Origin: an uncultured SAR86 cluster bacterium
GTDB lineage: Bacteria > Pseudomonadota > Gammaproteobacteria > Magnimaribacterales > D2472
Direction: 5' to 3'
Length of the DNA: 36,846 nt
NCBI GenBank assembly: GCA_902556105.1
Contig: CACDUZ010000008.1
Coordinates: forward strand, 1 to 36,846
The translations under genes were made by a program, and so were the position numbers. Below are positions 18,509 to 25,685 of this stretch, piece after piece. The notes beneath the pieces are model-generated. The model worked only from the letters and a program-made list of their open reading frames with translations. It made no database searches and was not told where the DNA came from. Every line of letters begins with the position of its first letter. Position 1 is the first letter of the stretch.

Positions 18509-19417
18509 CTATTTTTTAATGCTATCAATGAATTCCTGAGCTACCTCTCTTTCCATACCAGAAGAAAAAAAATGACCACCAAAATATTTTTTAACTATTG
18601 GATTGCTGTAATTTTTAATAGCTTCCTCAACTAGTTTAGAATCTATTTCTATATCATCTTCTGCGTAGGCAAAATAGCTTGGGATAGAATTATTTCCGAT
18701 AATATTATGATCATTAAGCCTGTTGCCCATAGCATTCCCTAAAAAGAACTGTTTAAAAAATTTTTCAGTCCCTTTTACCTCAAATTGTCCGATGTAATGA
18801 TCTATTAGCTTCTTACTCATCAAATCCTCATATTCTTCTATTCTTTTTAGAGCACTGGGAACTAAAAAACCTCTTGATAACAGGTCACCATATAAAGGAA
18901 TTTTTACTATTGACAATAGAGGAATATTTGCAGAATTAATAACTGGAACTTGGTAACCTATGAAGCTAATCTTTTCTGGGTTATTTGAGGCATATTTAGC
19001 AACAACTGCAGCACCAAAAGAAACTCCATATAATATTAAGTCCTCAACTTCACAATGCTCAATCAGTTCTTTAAGCTGCCTTTCCATAAGCTCAATACTA
19101 ACGTTAGTATGAACCCTATCCGAATAACCTCTGCCATATTGATCATAGGTTATTACTCTATAATTATTTTCAAGAAAGACATTTACATATTCTTCATATG
19201 CAAGTGACCCAAAAGTAGCGCCATGAACTAGAACAATAACTTTGTTGTTTTTATCTCCAATATCTTTATAAGAAGTAATGCCTTCACTTAATTTAACTTC
19301 TTGATAATCAGAATTTAATCTAAATTCATTAATATCGATACTCTCTCTATCAAGAGCGAAATATAAAAAAGCTGGAATAGCTATAAATATAAAGAGAAGA
19401 AAAAGAGCCTTTTTCAT
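18509..19417 (-). CDS. Alpha/beta hydrolase with N-terminal membrane anchor
   Basis: A 302-residue alpha/beta hydrolase. The N-terminus KKALFLLFIFIAIPAFLYFAL is a signal anchor or uncleaved signal, so the enzyme faces the periplasm. VLVHGATFGS holds the oxyanion-hole HG motif, and YDQYGRGYSDR is the typical following segment. The nucleophile elbow is GVSFG (Ser), the acid is probably within FAYAEDDIEID, and the catalytic His is in KKYFGGHFFSSG. All triad members are present. Substrate is unknown. It lies 33 bases downstream of the Coq4-like gene and 49 bases upstream of the phosphatase, so co-transcription is likely. Confidence 0.82.
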   Translation of the reverse strand: MKKALFLLFIFIAIPAFLYFALDRESIDINEFRLNSDYQEVKLSEGITSYKDIGDKNNKVIVLVHGATFGSLAYEEYVNVFLENNYRVITYDQYGRGYSDRVHTNVSIELMERQLKELIEHCEVEDLILYGVSFGAAVVAKYASNNPEKISFIGYQVPVINSANIPLLSIVKIPLYGDLLSRGFLVPSALKRIEEYEDLMSKKLIDHYIGQFEVKGTEKFFKQFFLGNAMGNRLNDHNIIGNNSIPSYFAYAEDDIEIDSKLVEEAIKNYSNPIVKKYFGGHFFSSGMEREVAQEFIDSIKK

Positions 19418-19450
19418 TCACTAATCATATTAGCAACACTTATATTCATC

Positions 19451-19948
19451 CTATCTTTCTATTGGCGTGTATTGTAATTCCTCTGGAAGAAGAATTTTAA
19501 TACCATGCTCCTCTCTTAAATCTGATATTTTCAAAGAGAGATATTCCTCAGGCATTTTAAAAGGCCATTTCTTTTTCATCTTAAAAGCTCTAAACATAGT
19601 TTTTCTTTTGATTCCTCCAAGCTTCCAAAATATTTTTAGAAATCCTAAAATACCAAACTCTTTATATAGGTCCTTATAAAGTTGTTTTATCTGAGGAAGA
19701 CTCTGATATCCCCATATGTATTTCAATTTCCATTTACTTCCCCAAACAACCCAAGTATCTAGAATTGATTCTTGTTCGATTGATGTATTAAGTCCAAATA
19801 TGACGTGAGTGCAATCGTGATCTCTTAAGAGAGTTCCAGAGTCTTTATTGTCTTCAAATATCTCAGTAGTTTCAGGAAAGGCTTTGTAGTAACAATCCAA
19901 ACCTTCTTGAAGAGTTAAATCACAGTCTTGTTTTTGATATTCAAGCAT
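19451..19948 (-). CDS. Coq4-family protein (ubiquinone biosynthesis-like)
   Basis: A 165-residue soluble protein. It contains the exact COQ4 metal motif HDxxH-x11-E: H44, D45, H48 and E60. The residues between also match COQ4, with FGLNT after the last His where eukaryotic proteins have LGMPT. The C-terminal PEEYLSLKISDLREEHGI resembles the closing YxxLxxxPxxxLRxxLxI block of COQ4. In eukaryotes COQ4 organises the coenzyme Q complex and has been linked to C1 decarboxylation of the ring. Here it follows engB with a one-base overlap. UbiK and a probable UbiB tail are also in the window. Function in this bacterium is inferred; family membership is fairly secure. Confidence 0.72.
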   Translation of the reverse strand: MLEYQKQDCDLTLQEGLDCYYKAFPETTEIFEDNKDSGTLLRDHDCTHVIFGLNTSIEQESILDTWVVWGSKWKLKYIWGYQSLPQIKQLYKDLYKEFGILGFLKIFWKLGGIKRKTMFRAFKMKKKWPFKMPEEYLSLKISDLREEHGIKILLPEELQYTPIER

Positions 19949-20526
19949 TAGCAGTATTCTATTATAGCCCTTGAAAGCTTATTAAAACCAAGCTTATCCT
20001 TTGATGAAATAGCAATAGGATTTGATTCGGGTATTTTCTCCTTAACAAAAGAAACCGCCTTGGCTATATTGTTGTTTGATAATTTATCACTTTTAGCAAG
20101 AGCTGGAATAAAAGGAACATTAAAGTTTCTGCACAAATGTATCATTTCCCAGTCGCTTTCTTTAAGAGGATGACGAATATCCATAAATATTACTACTGCT
20201 GCTAAAGCCTTTCTTTTTTGAAAATATTCACCTAAGAGCGGACCCCAGTCTTTCTTTTTTGCCTTACTTGATTTCGCAAACCCGTATCCTGGCAAATCTA
20301 GAAGCATGATGTCATCGTTAACCTTAAAAAAATTGATTTCTGTTGTTCTGCCAGGTGTTTTACTAATCCTTGCTAGTTTTGAATTATCAGTTAAGACATT
20401 TAGAGCACTTGATTTACCTGCATTAGATCTTCCAGCAAGCAAAACTTCACTTCCTACATCTTCAGGCAGCTTTCTATAGTTTGTAACGCCAAAAACAAAC
20501 TCAGTATTTTTAAAAAGGTTTTTCAT
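19948..20526 (-). CDS. engB: Ribosome biogenesis GTPase EngB (YihA/YsxC)
   Basis: Essential GTPase that helps late assembly of the large ribosomal subunit. It has 192 residues. G1 is GRSNAGKSS, followed by the conserved TPGRTTEINFF. G3 is LDLPGYGFAKSS, G4 is ALAKSDKLS (usually TKxD) and G5 is ISSKDKLG. The gene diverges from cytochrome c4 with 67 bases between starts. The engB-cytochrome c4-dsbA neighbourhood is common in gammaproteobacteria, which supports all three calls. Confidence 0.95.
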   Translation of the reverse strand: MKNLFKNTEFVFGVTNYRKLPEDVGSEVLLAGRSNAGKSSALNVLTDNSKLARISKTPGRTTEINFFKVNDDIMLLDLPGYGFAKSSKAKKKDWGPLLGEYFQKRKALAAVVIFMDIRHPLKESDWEMIHLCRNFNVPFIPALAKSDKLSNNNIAKAVSFVKEKIPESNPIAISSKDKLGFNKLSRAIIEYC

Positions 20527-20556
20527 TTAATCGTTTATATCATATCAACCTATGTT

Positions 20557-20562
20557 TATAAT
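20557..20562 (+). promoter_or_regulatory. Putative -10 box of the cytochrome c4-dsbA-cupredoxin operon
   Basis: A perfect TATAAT lies in the 67-base gap between the divergent engB and cytochrome c4 genes. No good -35 hexamer is seen 16-18 bases upstream. Transcription would begin near 20569, downstream of an in-frame ATG at 20552. That is one reason to place the cytochrome start at ATG 20594. Confidence 0.4.
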
Positions 20563-20593
20563 ACACACCAATAAGACACACATTTTATTTTCA

Positions 20594-21259
20594 ATGAAGT
20601 ATTCGTTAATATTTTTTATTTTTTTTGGACTATCAACAGGTTTGAATAGTGCTGAAGAAAAATCTAAAGAAATTAAAATGCCCGAAACATTTGTCTCTGG
20701 TAATATTGAAAAAGGCTCACAATTAGTTGCATCATGTGCAGCATGTCATGGAGCTGACGGAGTTTCGATTAGCTCTGACTGGCCTAAACTTGCTGGACAA
20801 AATCAAAAGTATCTATATGAACAATTAAAATATTTTAGAGATGGCAACAGAATGAACGCATTGATGATGTCTGTAACACCCTATCTTCAAACGTTAAGCG
20901 ATGAAGACTTGAAAGATATAGCTGCTTTTTATTCGCAATACAACATTAACGGTGGCCAAGCCAAGAACGACGAAGAATTATTAGCACTTGGAACTCAACT
21001 GTATAGATTTGGTAATATGAAAAAACAAATACCTGCTTGCACCTCTTGTCATGCAGTTTATGGACAAGGAAATAGTCTTGCAGGATATCCAGCAGTTTCT
21101 GGACAACAAGTTGGGTACTTAACATCAACATTAAAAGCTTATAGATCTAAAGAAAGAAATACTGGTGCAACCTCTGAAATAATGCAATCAATTGCAGAAA
21201 ACCTTTCTGACAACGAGATAGACGCTTTAGCAAACTATATGCATGGGTTATATCAATGA
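20594..21259 (+). CDS. Diheme cytochrome c4
   Basis: Periplasmic electron carrier with two class I cytochrome c domains, likely feeding the caa3-type oxidase encoded at the start of the window. From ATG 20594 it has 221 residues with a signal peptide (KYSLIFFIFFGLSTGLNSA). The first heme site is CAACHG (C48, C51, H52) and the second CTSCHAV (C149, C152, H153). The segments around GQNQKYLYEQLKYFRDG and GQQVGYLTSTLKAYRS repeat each other, as expected for the internal duplication of cytochrome c4. An ATG at 20552 would add 14 polar residues before the signal peptide and lies upstream of the likely transcription start. No clear ribosome site is visible. Its stop overlaps dsbA by four bases. Confidence 0.93.
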   Translation: MKYSLIFFIFFGLSTGLNSAEEKSKEIKMPETFVSGNIEKGSQLVASCAACHGADGVSISSDWPKLAGQNQKYLYEQLKYFRDGNRMNALMMSVTPYLQTLSDEDLKDIAAFYSQYNINGGQAKNDEELLALGTQLYRFGNMKKQIPACTSCHAVYGQGNSLAGYPAVSGQQVGYLTSTLKAYRSKERNTGATSEIMQSIAENLSDNEIDALANYMHGLYQ

Positions 21260-21870
21260 AAAAAAATACTTTAATCTCTTTATTCTTTATCTTTTTCTCA
21301 CTTTCGACAACTGCTGAATATAGGCTGGGAGTTGATTACAGGCTCGTGGACAATCCGCTGCCTGTAAAAAGAGATGGAATCGTCGAGGTATCTGAAACAT
21401 TCTGGTATGGATGTAATGCTTGTTATCAGTTTGATCCAGTTATTAATTCATGGGCTTCAAGACAAGAAAGTGATGTAAGACTCACAAAAATGCCAGTAAC
21501 ATGGGGCGGCATTCATCAATTGCACGCATCTTTGTATTATACGATCGAGGCACTGAAACTTGATCCATCAACACATGCAGCAGTATTTGTGACAATACAT
21601 AAAGAAGGAAACTTTTTACAAAATCCCAAAGCCATTGAAGACTTTTTAAAAAAATTTGGTGTAGCTCCCGAAGTGTCTAAACAATATATGAATTCTTTTA
21701 CAGTAAAACAAATGGTTAATAGGGGCATTAAACATTCAAGGCAACTAAAGGTTTCCTCTGTTCCCATGATGATTGTAGATGGCAAATATATTATTGAATC
21801 AAAAGGCTCCTATGAAAATATACTAAAAGTCGTTGATTATGTTGTTGAACTTCAAAGACCAAATTCTTAA
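21256..21870 (+). CDS. dsbA: DsbA-family thiol:disulfide interchange protein with CNAC active site
   Basis: Periplasmic oxidase that introduces disulfide bonds, 204 residues with a signal peptide (1-20). The thioredoxin-fold core has the active site in FWYGCNACYQFDP (C53, C56) and the cis-proline loop SSVPMM (V169-P170). The helical insertion lies between. The dipeptide between the cysteines is Asn-Ala, not the Pro-His of E. coli DsbA, which should alter the redox potential. The gene is translationally coupled to cytochrome c4 (ATGA). DsbB, its presumed reoxidant, is encoded at 12541-13056 with all four cysteines. Confidence 0.92.
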   Translation: MKKNTLISLFFIFFSLSTTAEYRLGVDYRLVDNPLPVKRDGIVEVSETFWYGCNACYQFDPVINSWASRQESDVRLTKMPVTWGGIHQLHASLYYTIEALKLDPSTHAAVFVTIHKEGNFLQNPKAIEDFLKKFGVAPEVSKQYMNSFTVKQMVNRGIKHSRQLKVSSVPMMIVDGKYIIESKGSYENILKVVDYVVELQRPNS

Positions 21871-21875
21871 AAACT

Positions 21876-22463
21876 ATGAAAAATAAAATCTTTCTCTTAA
21901 TACTTCCTTTATGTTTTATGTTTATTTTTAATGGAAAAAAATATGAAGAGGCTGTAATAGATAGATTATTGGTTCAGGTAAACATATGTCTTGAAGGCCA
22001 AGATTGTGGAAGTGCATCTCAGATGAGCCAAGCAGTTGCTTCTTCTCCGGTCGAAGTTCAAAAAGTTGAACTTTCACAGGGTTCTGAGCATGAAGTTAAA
22101 ATGCTTAATTCAGGTGAAGGTGGACAAATGATATTTGAACCTGCTGTTTTAAAAGTTTCTGTTGGAGATACTATTCATTTTAAAGCAGTAGATATGTCTC
22201 ACAATTCAGCTGTCATAGATGGAATGCTGCCAGCCGGAGCAGAGTCATGGGCTGGTCAAATGAATATGGATATTAGTGTGACTTTAGATACTGAAGGCGT
22301 TTATGTATATCAGTGTGATCCACACGTTATGATGGCTATGATTGGTGTTATACAGGTTGGTGAGGCTACTAATATAAATGATATTAAAGCTGCAACAAAT
22401 ACTCTTAAATCATCCTTTGTGATGAATGCCGAAAGAATTGATACGTATTTAAACCAGCTCTAA
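21876..22463 (+). CDS. Type-1 copper protein (pseudoazurin-like cupredoxin) with N-terminal extension
   Basis: A 195-residue exported protein with a hydrophobic signal (about 1-19). Residues 65-162 form a pseudoazurin/plastocyanin-like domain. The copper ligands are H109 (MSHNSAVIDG), C147, H150 and M155 (YQCDPHVMMAM), with the C-x2-H-x4-M spacing of pseudoazurin. A C-terminal helical tail follows. Before the copper domain is an unassigned region of about 45 residues with the Cys pair C38/C44 in NICLEGQDCGS. It resembles the short Cys-containing lead-in that I recall from some cytochrome c5 proteins. It probably carries electrons in the periplasm with its cytochrome c4 neighbour. The stop overlaps the convergent ubiK stop. 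Confidence 0.85.
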   Translation: MKNKIFLLILPLCFMFIFNGKKYEEAVIDRLLVQVNICLEGQDCGSASQMSQAVASSPVEVQKVELSQGSEHEVKMLNSGEGGQMIFEPAVLKVSVGDTIHFKAVDMSHNSAVIDGMLPAGAESWAGQMNMDISVTLDTEGVYVYQCDPHVMMAMIGVIQVGEATNINDIKAATNTLKSSFVMNAERIDTYLNQL

Positions 22464-22690
22464 TTTTTTTCTAATTCATCGATTCTTTTTTCAAGATCAT
22501 TTATTATTCTTTCAAGATTCTCGTACTTGGACTTTTTCACATAACCGCTTTGTTCTATAACTTTTTCTAATTTAGGAGAAATCTGTCTCTCAATATTAGA
22601 TACAACATCTTTTGGTATTAATGCACCTAAACTACTTAGTTCTTTTTCTATAATACGTTTTAACGCCTCTAATAAGTCTTTATCACTCAT
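22460..22690 (-). CDS. ubiK: Ubiquinone biosynthesis accessory factor UbiK (YqiC family)
   Basis: A 76-residue protein with the UbiK/BMFP layout: an amphipathic N-terminal helix (DLLEALKRIIEKELSS) and a C-terminal coiled coil rich in Glu/Lys/Leu (ENLERIINDLEKRIDELEK). In E. coli UbiK forms a trimer with UbiJ-linked partners, binds lipid and helps aerobic ubiquinone synthesis. The middle IERQISPKLEKVIEQSGYVKKSKYENL fits the family's DxVTREEFD-like junction. It is the last gene of a minus-strand run and overlaps the 3' end of yigB by eight bases. Short coiled-coil families are easy to confuse, so certainty is moderate. Confidence 0.8.
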   Translation of the reverse strand: MSDKDLLEALKRIIEKELSSLGALIPKDVVSNIERQISPKLEKVIEQSGYVKKSKYENLERIINDLEKRIDELEKN

Positions 22691-23393
22691 ATCTACTTTC
22701 TATGATTTTTGGTAACAGTTCCCACGAATTAAATTCATAAGGTTTTTCAAATTCTTGTTCCCAATCTACATTATTTTTATTAAACCATAAAGACTCTATG
22801 CCCAGCTTGCTTGCAAATAAAATATCATTAATTTGATGGTCTCCAATATGAATAATTTCGTCAAAGGCTATATTTTCGACCTCTTCCAATGCTTTATCGA
22901 AATGCGCTCGATTTGGTTTGCTATTCTTGGCCTCAAGAGAACTAATTGAGAATTTAAAATATTTTCCAAAATCAAATCTGTATACATCTGCATTACCGTT
23001 AGTGAGAACCCCCAAAATATATTTGTTTGATAGCTCACTTAGTGCATTTTCAACACCATCAAATAACTGGATTTCATGTCTCTTATTAATAAATATTGTA
23101 AAAGCTTCCTCCACAATTTTATCTCTCAAACTCTGTGGTTTCACATAGGCTAATTTTTTTCGAAAAATCTCTTTTCTTAGCTTACTTATATCCCAGGCAA
23201 TGGAAGGATCCTCTTTTATAAGTTCCTCTCTTAGATTAAGAAAGTCATTCAAGTCTCCCCATTCTATTTTTCCAACTCTCTCTTCTATATATTTTCTAGT
23301 ATCAATTTCAGCTCTTGTAATTATTGGCATGTTATCCCAAAGAGTATCATCAAGATCAAAGGTAATTAATTTAATTTCTTTTGATTTCTTCAT
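22683..23393 (-). CDS. yigB: HAD-family hydrolase, YigB-like
   Basis: Haloacid dehalogenase-superfamily phosphatase, 236 residues. Motif I is FDLDDTLWD (D13 nucleophile, D15 acid/base). Motif II is GVLTNGNAD, the motif III lysine is likely in [10 protein letters not shown], and motif IV is [12 protein letters not shown]1-type cap lies between motifs I and II. Position after xerC matches E. coli yigB, whose product dephosphorylates FMN and a riboflavin-pathway intermediate; this supports the symbol, but substrate is not shown here. Start overlaps the xerC stop by four bases (ATGA). Confidence 0.82.
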   Translation of the reverse strand: MKKSKEIKLITFDLDDTLWDNMPIITRAEIDTRKYIEERVGKIEWGDLNDFLNLREELIKEDPSIAWDISKLRKEIFRKKLAYVKPQSLRDKIVEEAFTIFINKRHEIQLFDGVENALSELSNKYILGVLTNGNADVYRFDFGKYFKFSISSLEAKNSKPNRAHFDKALEEVENIAFDEIIHIGDHQINDILFASKLGIESLWFNKNNVDWEQEFEKPYEFNSWELLPKIIESRYE

Positions 23394-24286
23394 TTTTTTG
23401 CCCTTGGATGAGCTTGATCGTATATCTTAGCTAAATGTTGATAATCTAATTTAGTATATATCTGTGTGGTAGATAGCGAACTATGACCAAGAAGCTCTTG
23501 AATTGTTCGAAGATCACCACTTGATTCAAGCATATGTGTTGCAAAACTATGTCTAAGCATATGAGGGTGAATTGGTGGCAGTCCTTGTTTAACAGCCATT
23601 TTTTTTAAACGTAATTGAATACTTCTCACAGTTAGTCTCGTTCCCTTTGAATTTAAAAACAATGCATCTGTATTATTAAGGATTTTCTCTCTTTCCATCA
23701 ACCAATTATTAATTGCAGTTATTGCGAATCGACCCATTGGAACAAGCCTAGTTTTAGAACCCTTTCCGAGCACACGTAAAAAAGTTTTATTTTCTTCAAA
23801 ATCACTAATATTTATATTTGCTGTTTCTGAAACTCTTAATCCCGATGAATACATTAATTCTATAATTGCCATATCCCTAATCTCAATCATATTAGTTGGC
23901 TTAAAGTTTAATAGTTGTTCAACATCTTCTGGTGATAAAACCTCAGGCAAGGTGCTAGATGATTTGGGTGCAGAAATTAACTCAAAAGGTGAAGACTCTA
24001 TAAGGTTATTTTTTTTTAAAAATCTGAAAAACCCTTTGGCTGATGAAAGATGTCTTTGAATGCTTTTTGGATTATTGTTCTGAGAATATAAACTGCCAAC
24101 CCATGCTGAGCATGTCTCAGCACTTATCTGAGAGTATTCTGATATATTCAAATCTGAAAGAAATAAATGAAGTTTTTTTAAATCACGCTCATAGGATTTA
24201 CTGGTATTTTCTGAAAGATTTTTAACTTGAGAGATGAATACTATATATTCTTTAATATCATTAATAATAAAAACATTATTATTCAT
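23390..24286 (-). CDS. xerC: Tyrosine recombinase XerC
   Basis: Site-specific recombinase that, with XerD, resolves chromosome dimers at dif. It has 298 residues: an N-terminal SAM-like DNA-binding domain (about 10-95) and a catalytic domain. All catalytic residues are present: R151 (SSGLRVSE), K175 (GKGSKTR), H242 and R245 ([10 protein letters not shown]), H268 (LGHSS) and nucleophile Y277 (TQIYT). The dapF-DUF484-xerC-yigB order is the classic gammaproteobacterial one, so this is housekeeping XerC and not an integrase of a mobile element. Confidence 0.95.
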   Translation of the reverse strand: MNNNVFIINDIKEYIVFISQVKNLSENTSKSYERDLKKLHLFLSDLNISEYSQISAETCSAWVGSLYSQNNNPKSIQRHLSSAKGFFRFLKKNNLIESSPFELISAPKSSSTLPEVLSPEDVEQLLNFKPTNMIEIRDMAIIELMYSSGLRVSETANINISDFEENKTFLRVLGKGSKTRLVPMGRFAITAINNWLMEREKILNNTDALFLNSKGTRLTVRSIQLRLKKMAVKQGLPPIHPHMLRHSFATHMLESSGDLRTIQELLGHSSLSTTQIYTKLDYQHLAKIYDQAHPRAKK

Positions 24287-24289
24287 AAA

Positions 24290-24910
24290 CTATTTGGACA
24301 ACTTTTTTTCTAATACATCCCTGATATATTGAATAAAAGTAGTATCCTCATCGCCAAGGTATTTTGATCGATCGTAACTACCCAACATAAGCAACCCAAT
24401 TTCATTACCAGTCACTATTACAGCTATCACCATAGACTCTACTTTCTTATCTTTGAAAAGAATATTCATTTTTTCAGATGAATAAGAGCCACAATGGATT
24501 GCTCCTTTATGAAAAGATAGACCAGTAGCAGATTCAATTTCATCAATTGTTTTATTTTTATGAAATAAAAGCCGAGGCTTATCTACTTTAAAATCCTTTT
24601 TGAAGCTATTTTCGACACTTTTTACTATTTCTTTTTTATTATCAGATTCAAGTATCTTTAATGTTAAGTCTTTTGATTTATTAAAAAGATCTTCATTTAT
24701 TGATGCTGTATTCATAAATGAAGTTAATAAATCAATTAGGCTTTTATGCTCTTCTCTTAACTTTGTAACTTGCCGCTCAAGAATTGATGAGGCTGAGCTG
24801 GACGAGTGTTTAAATTTTAATTCGCTAACTAAGGATTCTCTAGATTCAAAGAAATCTAAATTTTCTAATAAAAATATCTCAACTTCTTTAGGATCAAGTT
24901 TCTTACTCAT
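24290..24910 (-). CDS. DUF484 family protein (YigA-like)
   Basis: A 206-residue GAF-like protein of the DUF484 family, found between dapF and xerC in many gammaproteobacteria. The N-terminal helical part has the typical opening DPKEVEIFLLENLDFFESRESLVSELKF read as separate short blocks, then a coiled-coil VTKLREEHKSLIDLL. The C-terminal GAF-like domain ends with IGLLMLGSYDRSKYLGDEDTTFIQYI. Its biochemical role is unknown. I prefer ATG 24910 because AAAGGAAA lies at ideal spacing upstream; ATG 24916 is the alternative. It overlaps dapF by eight bases. Confidence 0.85.
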   Translation of the reverse strand: MSKKLDPKEVEIFLLENLDFFESRESLVSELKFKHSSSSASSILERQVTKLREEHKSLIDLLTSFMNTASINEDLFNKSKDLTLKILESDNKKEIVKSVENSFKKDFKVDKPRLLFHKNKTIDEIESATGLSFHKGAIHCGSYSSEKMNILFKDKKVESMVIAVIVTGNEIGLLMLGSYDRSKYLGDEDTTFIQYIRDVLEKKLSK

Positions 24911-25685
24911 TAACATTTCCTTTATATGAAAAGCTCGTAGGCCCTGTCATCAATATACCATCTTTAACATCTCTAAAAGTTAAATCTCCACCCATAGAAG
25001 AAACCTTTATTGATTTAAAATCTTTATTTAAATAGTGCGAAGCAACGCTTAATGATGCTGATCCACAAGATAAGGTTTCGCCAACACCATTTTCATAAGT
25101 TCTTATATCGATAGAAGCCTTTCTTTTTTTATATATTGAAAGATTAATATCAAATTTTTTAATTAGCTTTTCAAGATCTTTATAAATCAAATTGAGATCG
25201 ACTTTTTCTATAGAATCCATATTTATGCATAAATGATTATTTCCAATATTTGATAGGAAGAATTCTTTTTTAACTTTCTTCTTAATTTTCTTGAATAAGT
25301 CTATTTTATTATTGTAAATAGGATAATCCACTAAAACAGATGCACAATTTTTTGAGGTTGGCGAACATAATAGATTTTTTGTTTTTGTTTGAATCTTGAT
25401 ATTTTTTAAAGGGGTGAAAGCATTTTTCCATAGATATCTAGATGCGCATCGAATTCCATTCAGGCACATACCCGCTTCAGAGCCGTCACAGTTATAAAAC
25501 CTTACAAAAAAATCTTTATTATCTTTTGTTGGAAGACAAACGTGAATAAGCTGATCAAATCCAATTCCCTTATTTCGGTCCGCAATATTTCTTATAAAAC
25601 TTTTTTTAAGTTTAATTTCCTGTTCAATAGAATTTATAATGACAAAATCATTCCCATTGCCGTGCCACTTTTCAAAACTAATCAT
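24903..25685 (-). CDS. dapF: Diaminopimelate epimerase (divergent active-site loop)
   Basis: Converts LL- to meso-diaminopimelate for lysine and peptidoglycan. It has 260 residues and two similar halves. Good family blocks are FEKWHGNGNDFVII, IADRNKGIGFDQL and FYNCDGSEAGMC. The catalytic cysteines are C74 and C207, and E203 is present in GVGETLSCGSA. Two normally very conserved loops are altered: the usual CGNG is CLNG (G to L at 75), and the usual CGSGA/CGTGA is CGSAS. The middle of the protein is unusually Lys/Ile/Asn-rich. Start overlaps the lysA end by eight bases. Still the best candidate for the essential epimerase. Confidence 0.9.
   Translation of the reverse strand: MISFEKWHGNGNDFVIINSIEQEIKLKKSFIRNIADRNKGIGFDQLIHVCLPTKDNKDFFVRFYNCDGSEAGMCLNGIRCASRYLWKNAFTPLKNIKIQTKTKNLLCSPTSKNCASVLVDYPIYNNKIDLFKKIKKKVKKEFFLSNIGNNHLCINMDSIEKVDLNLIYKDLEKLIKKFDINLSIYKKRKASIDIRTYENGVGETLSCGSASLSVASHYLNKDFKSIKVSSMGGDLTFRDVKDGILMTGPTSFSYKGNVNE

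Noticed and set aside
16867..20526. Engb-Coq4-hydrolase-phosphatase run as a defence or toxin system
   Set aside because: No nuclease, toxin or antitoxin-like domain is visible. The hydrolase and phosphatase carry export signals, which fits envelope metabolism better.
23390..24286. Tyrosine recombinase as sign of an integrated mobile element
   Set aside because: The neighbours dapF, DUF484 and yigB and the full XerC length identify a housekeeping gene. No attachment-site duplication or phage genes are present.
24600..24929. Plus-strand frame of 109 codons opposite the DUF484 gene
   Set aside because: Its Ser/Leu-rich composition is that expected of the reverse complement of a Lys/Glu-rich helical protein. 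The minus-strand gene fits a conserved operon.
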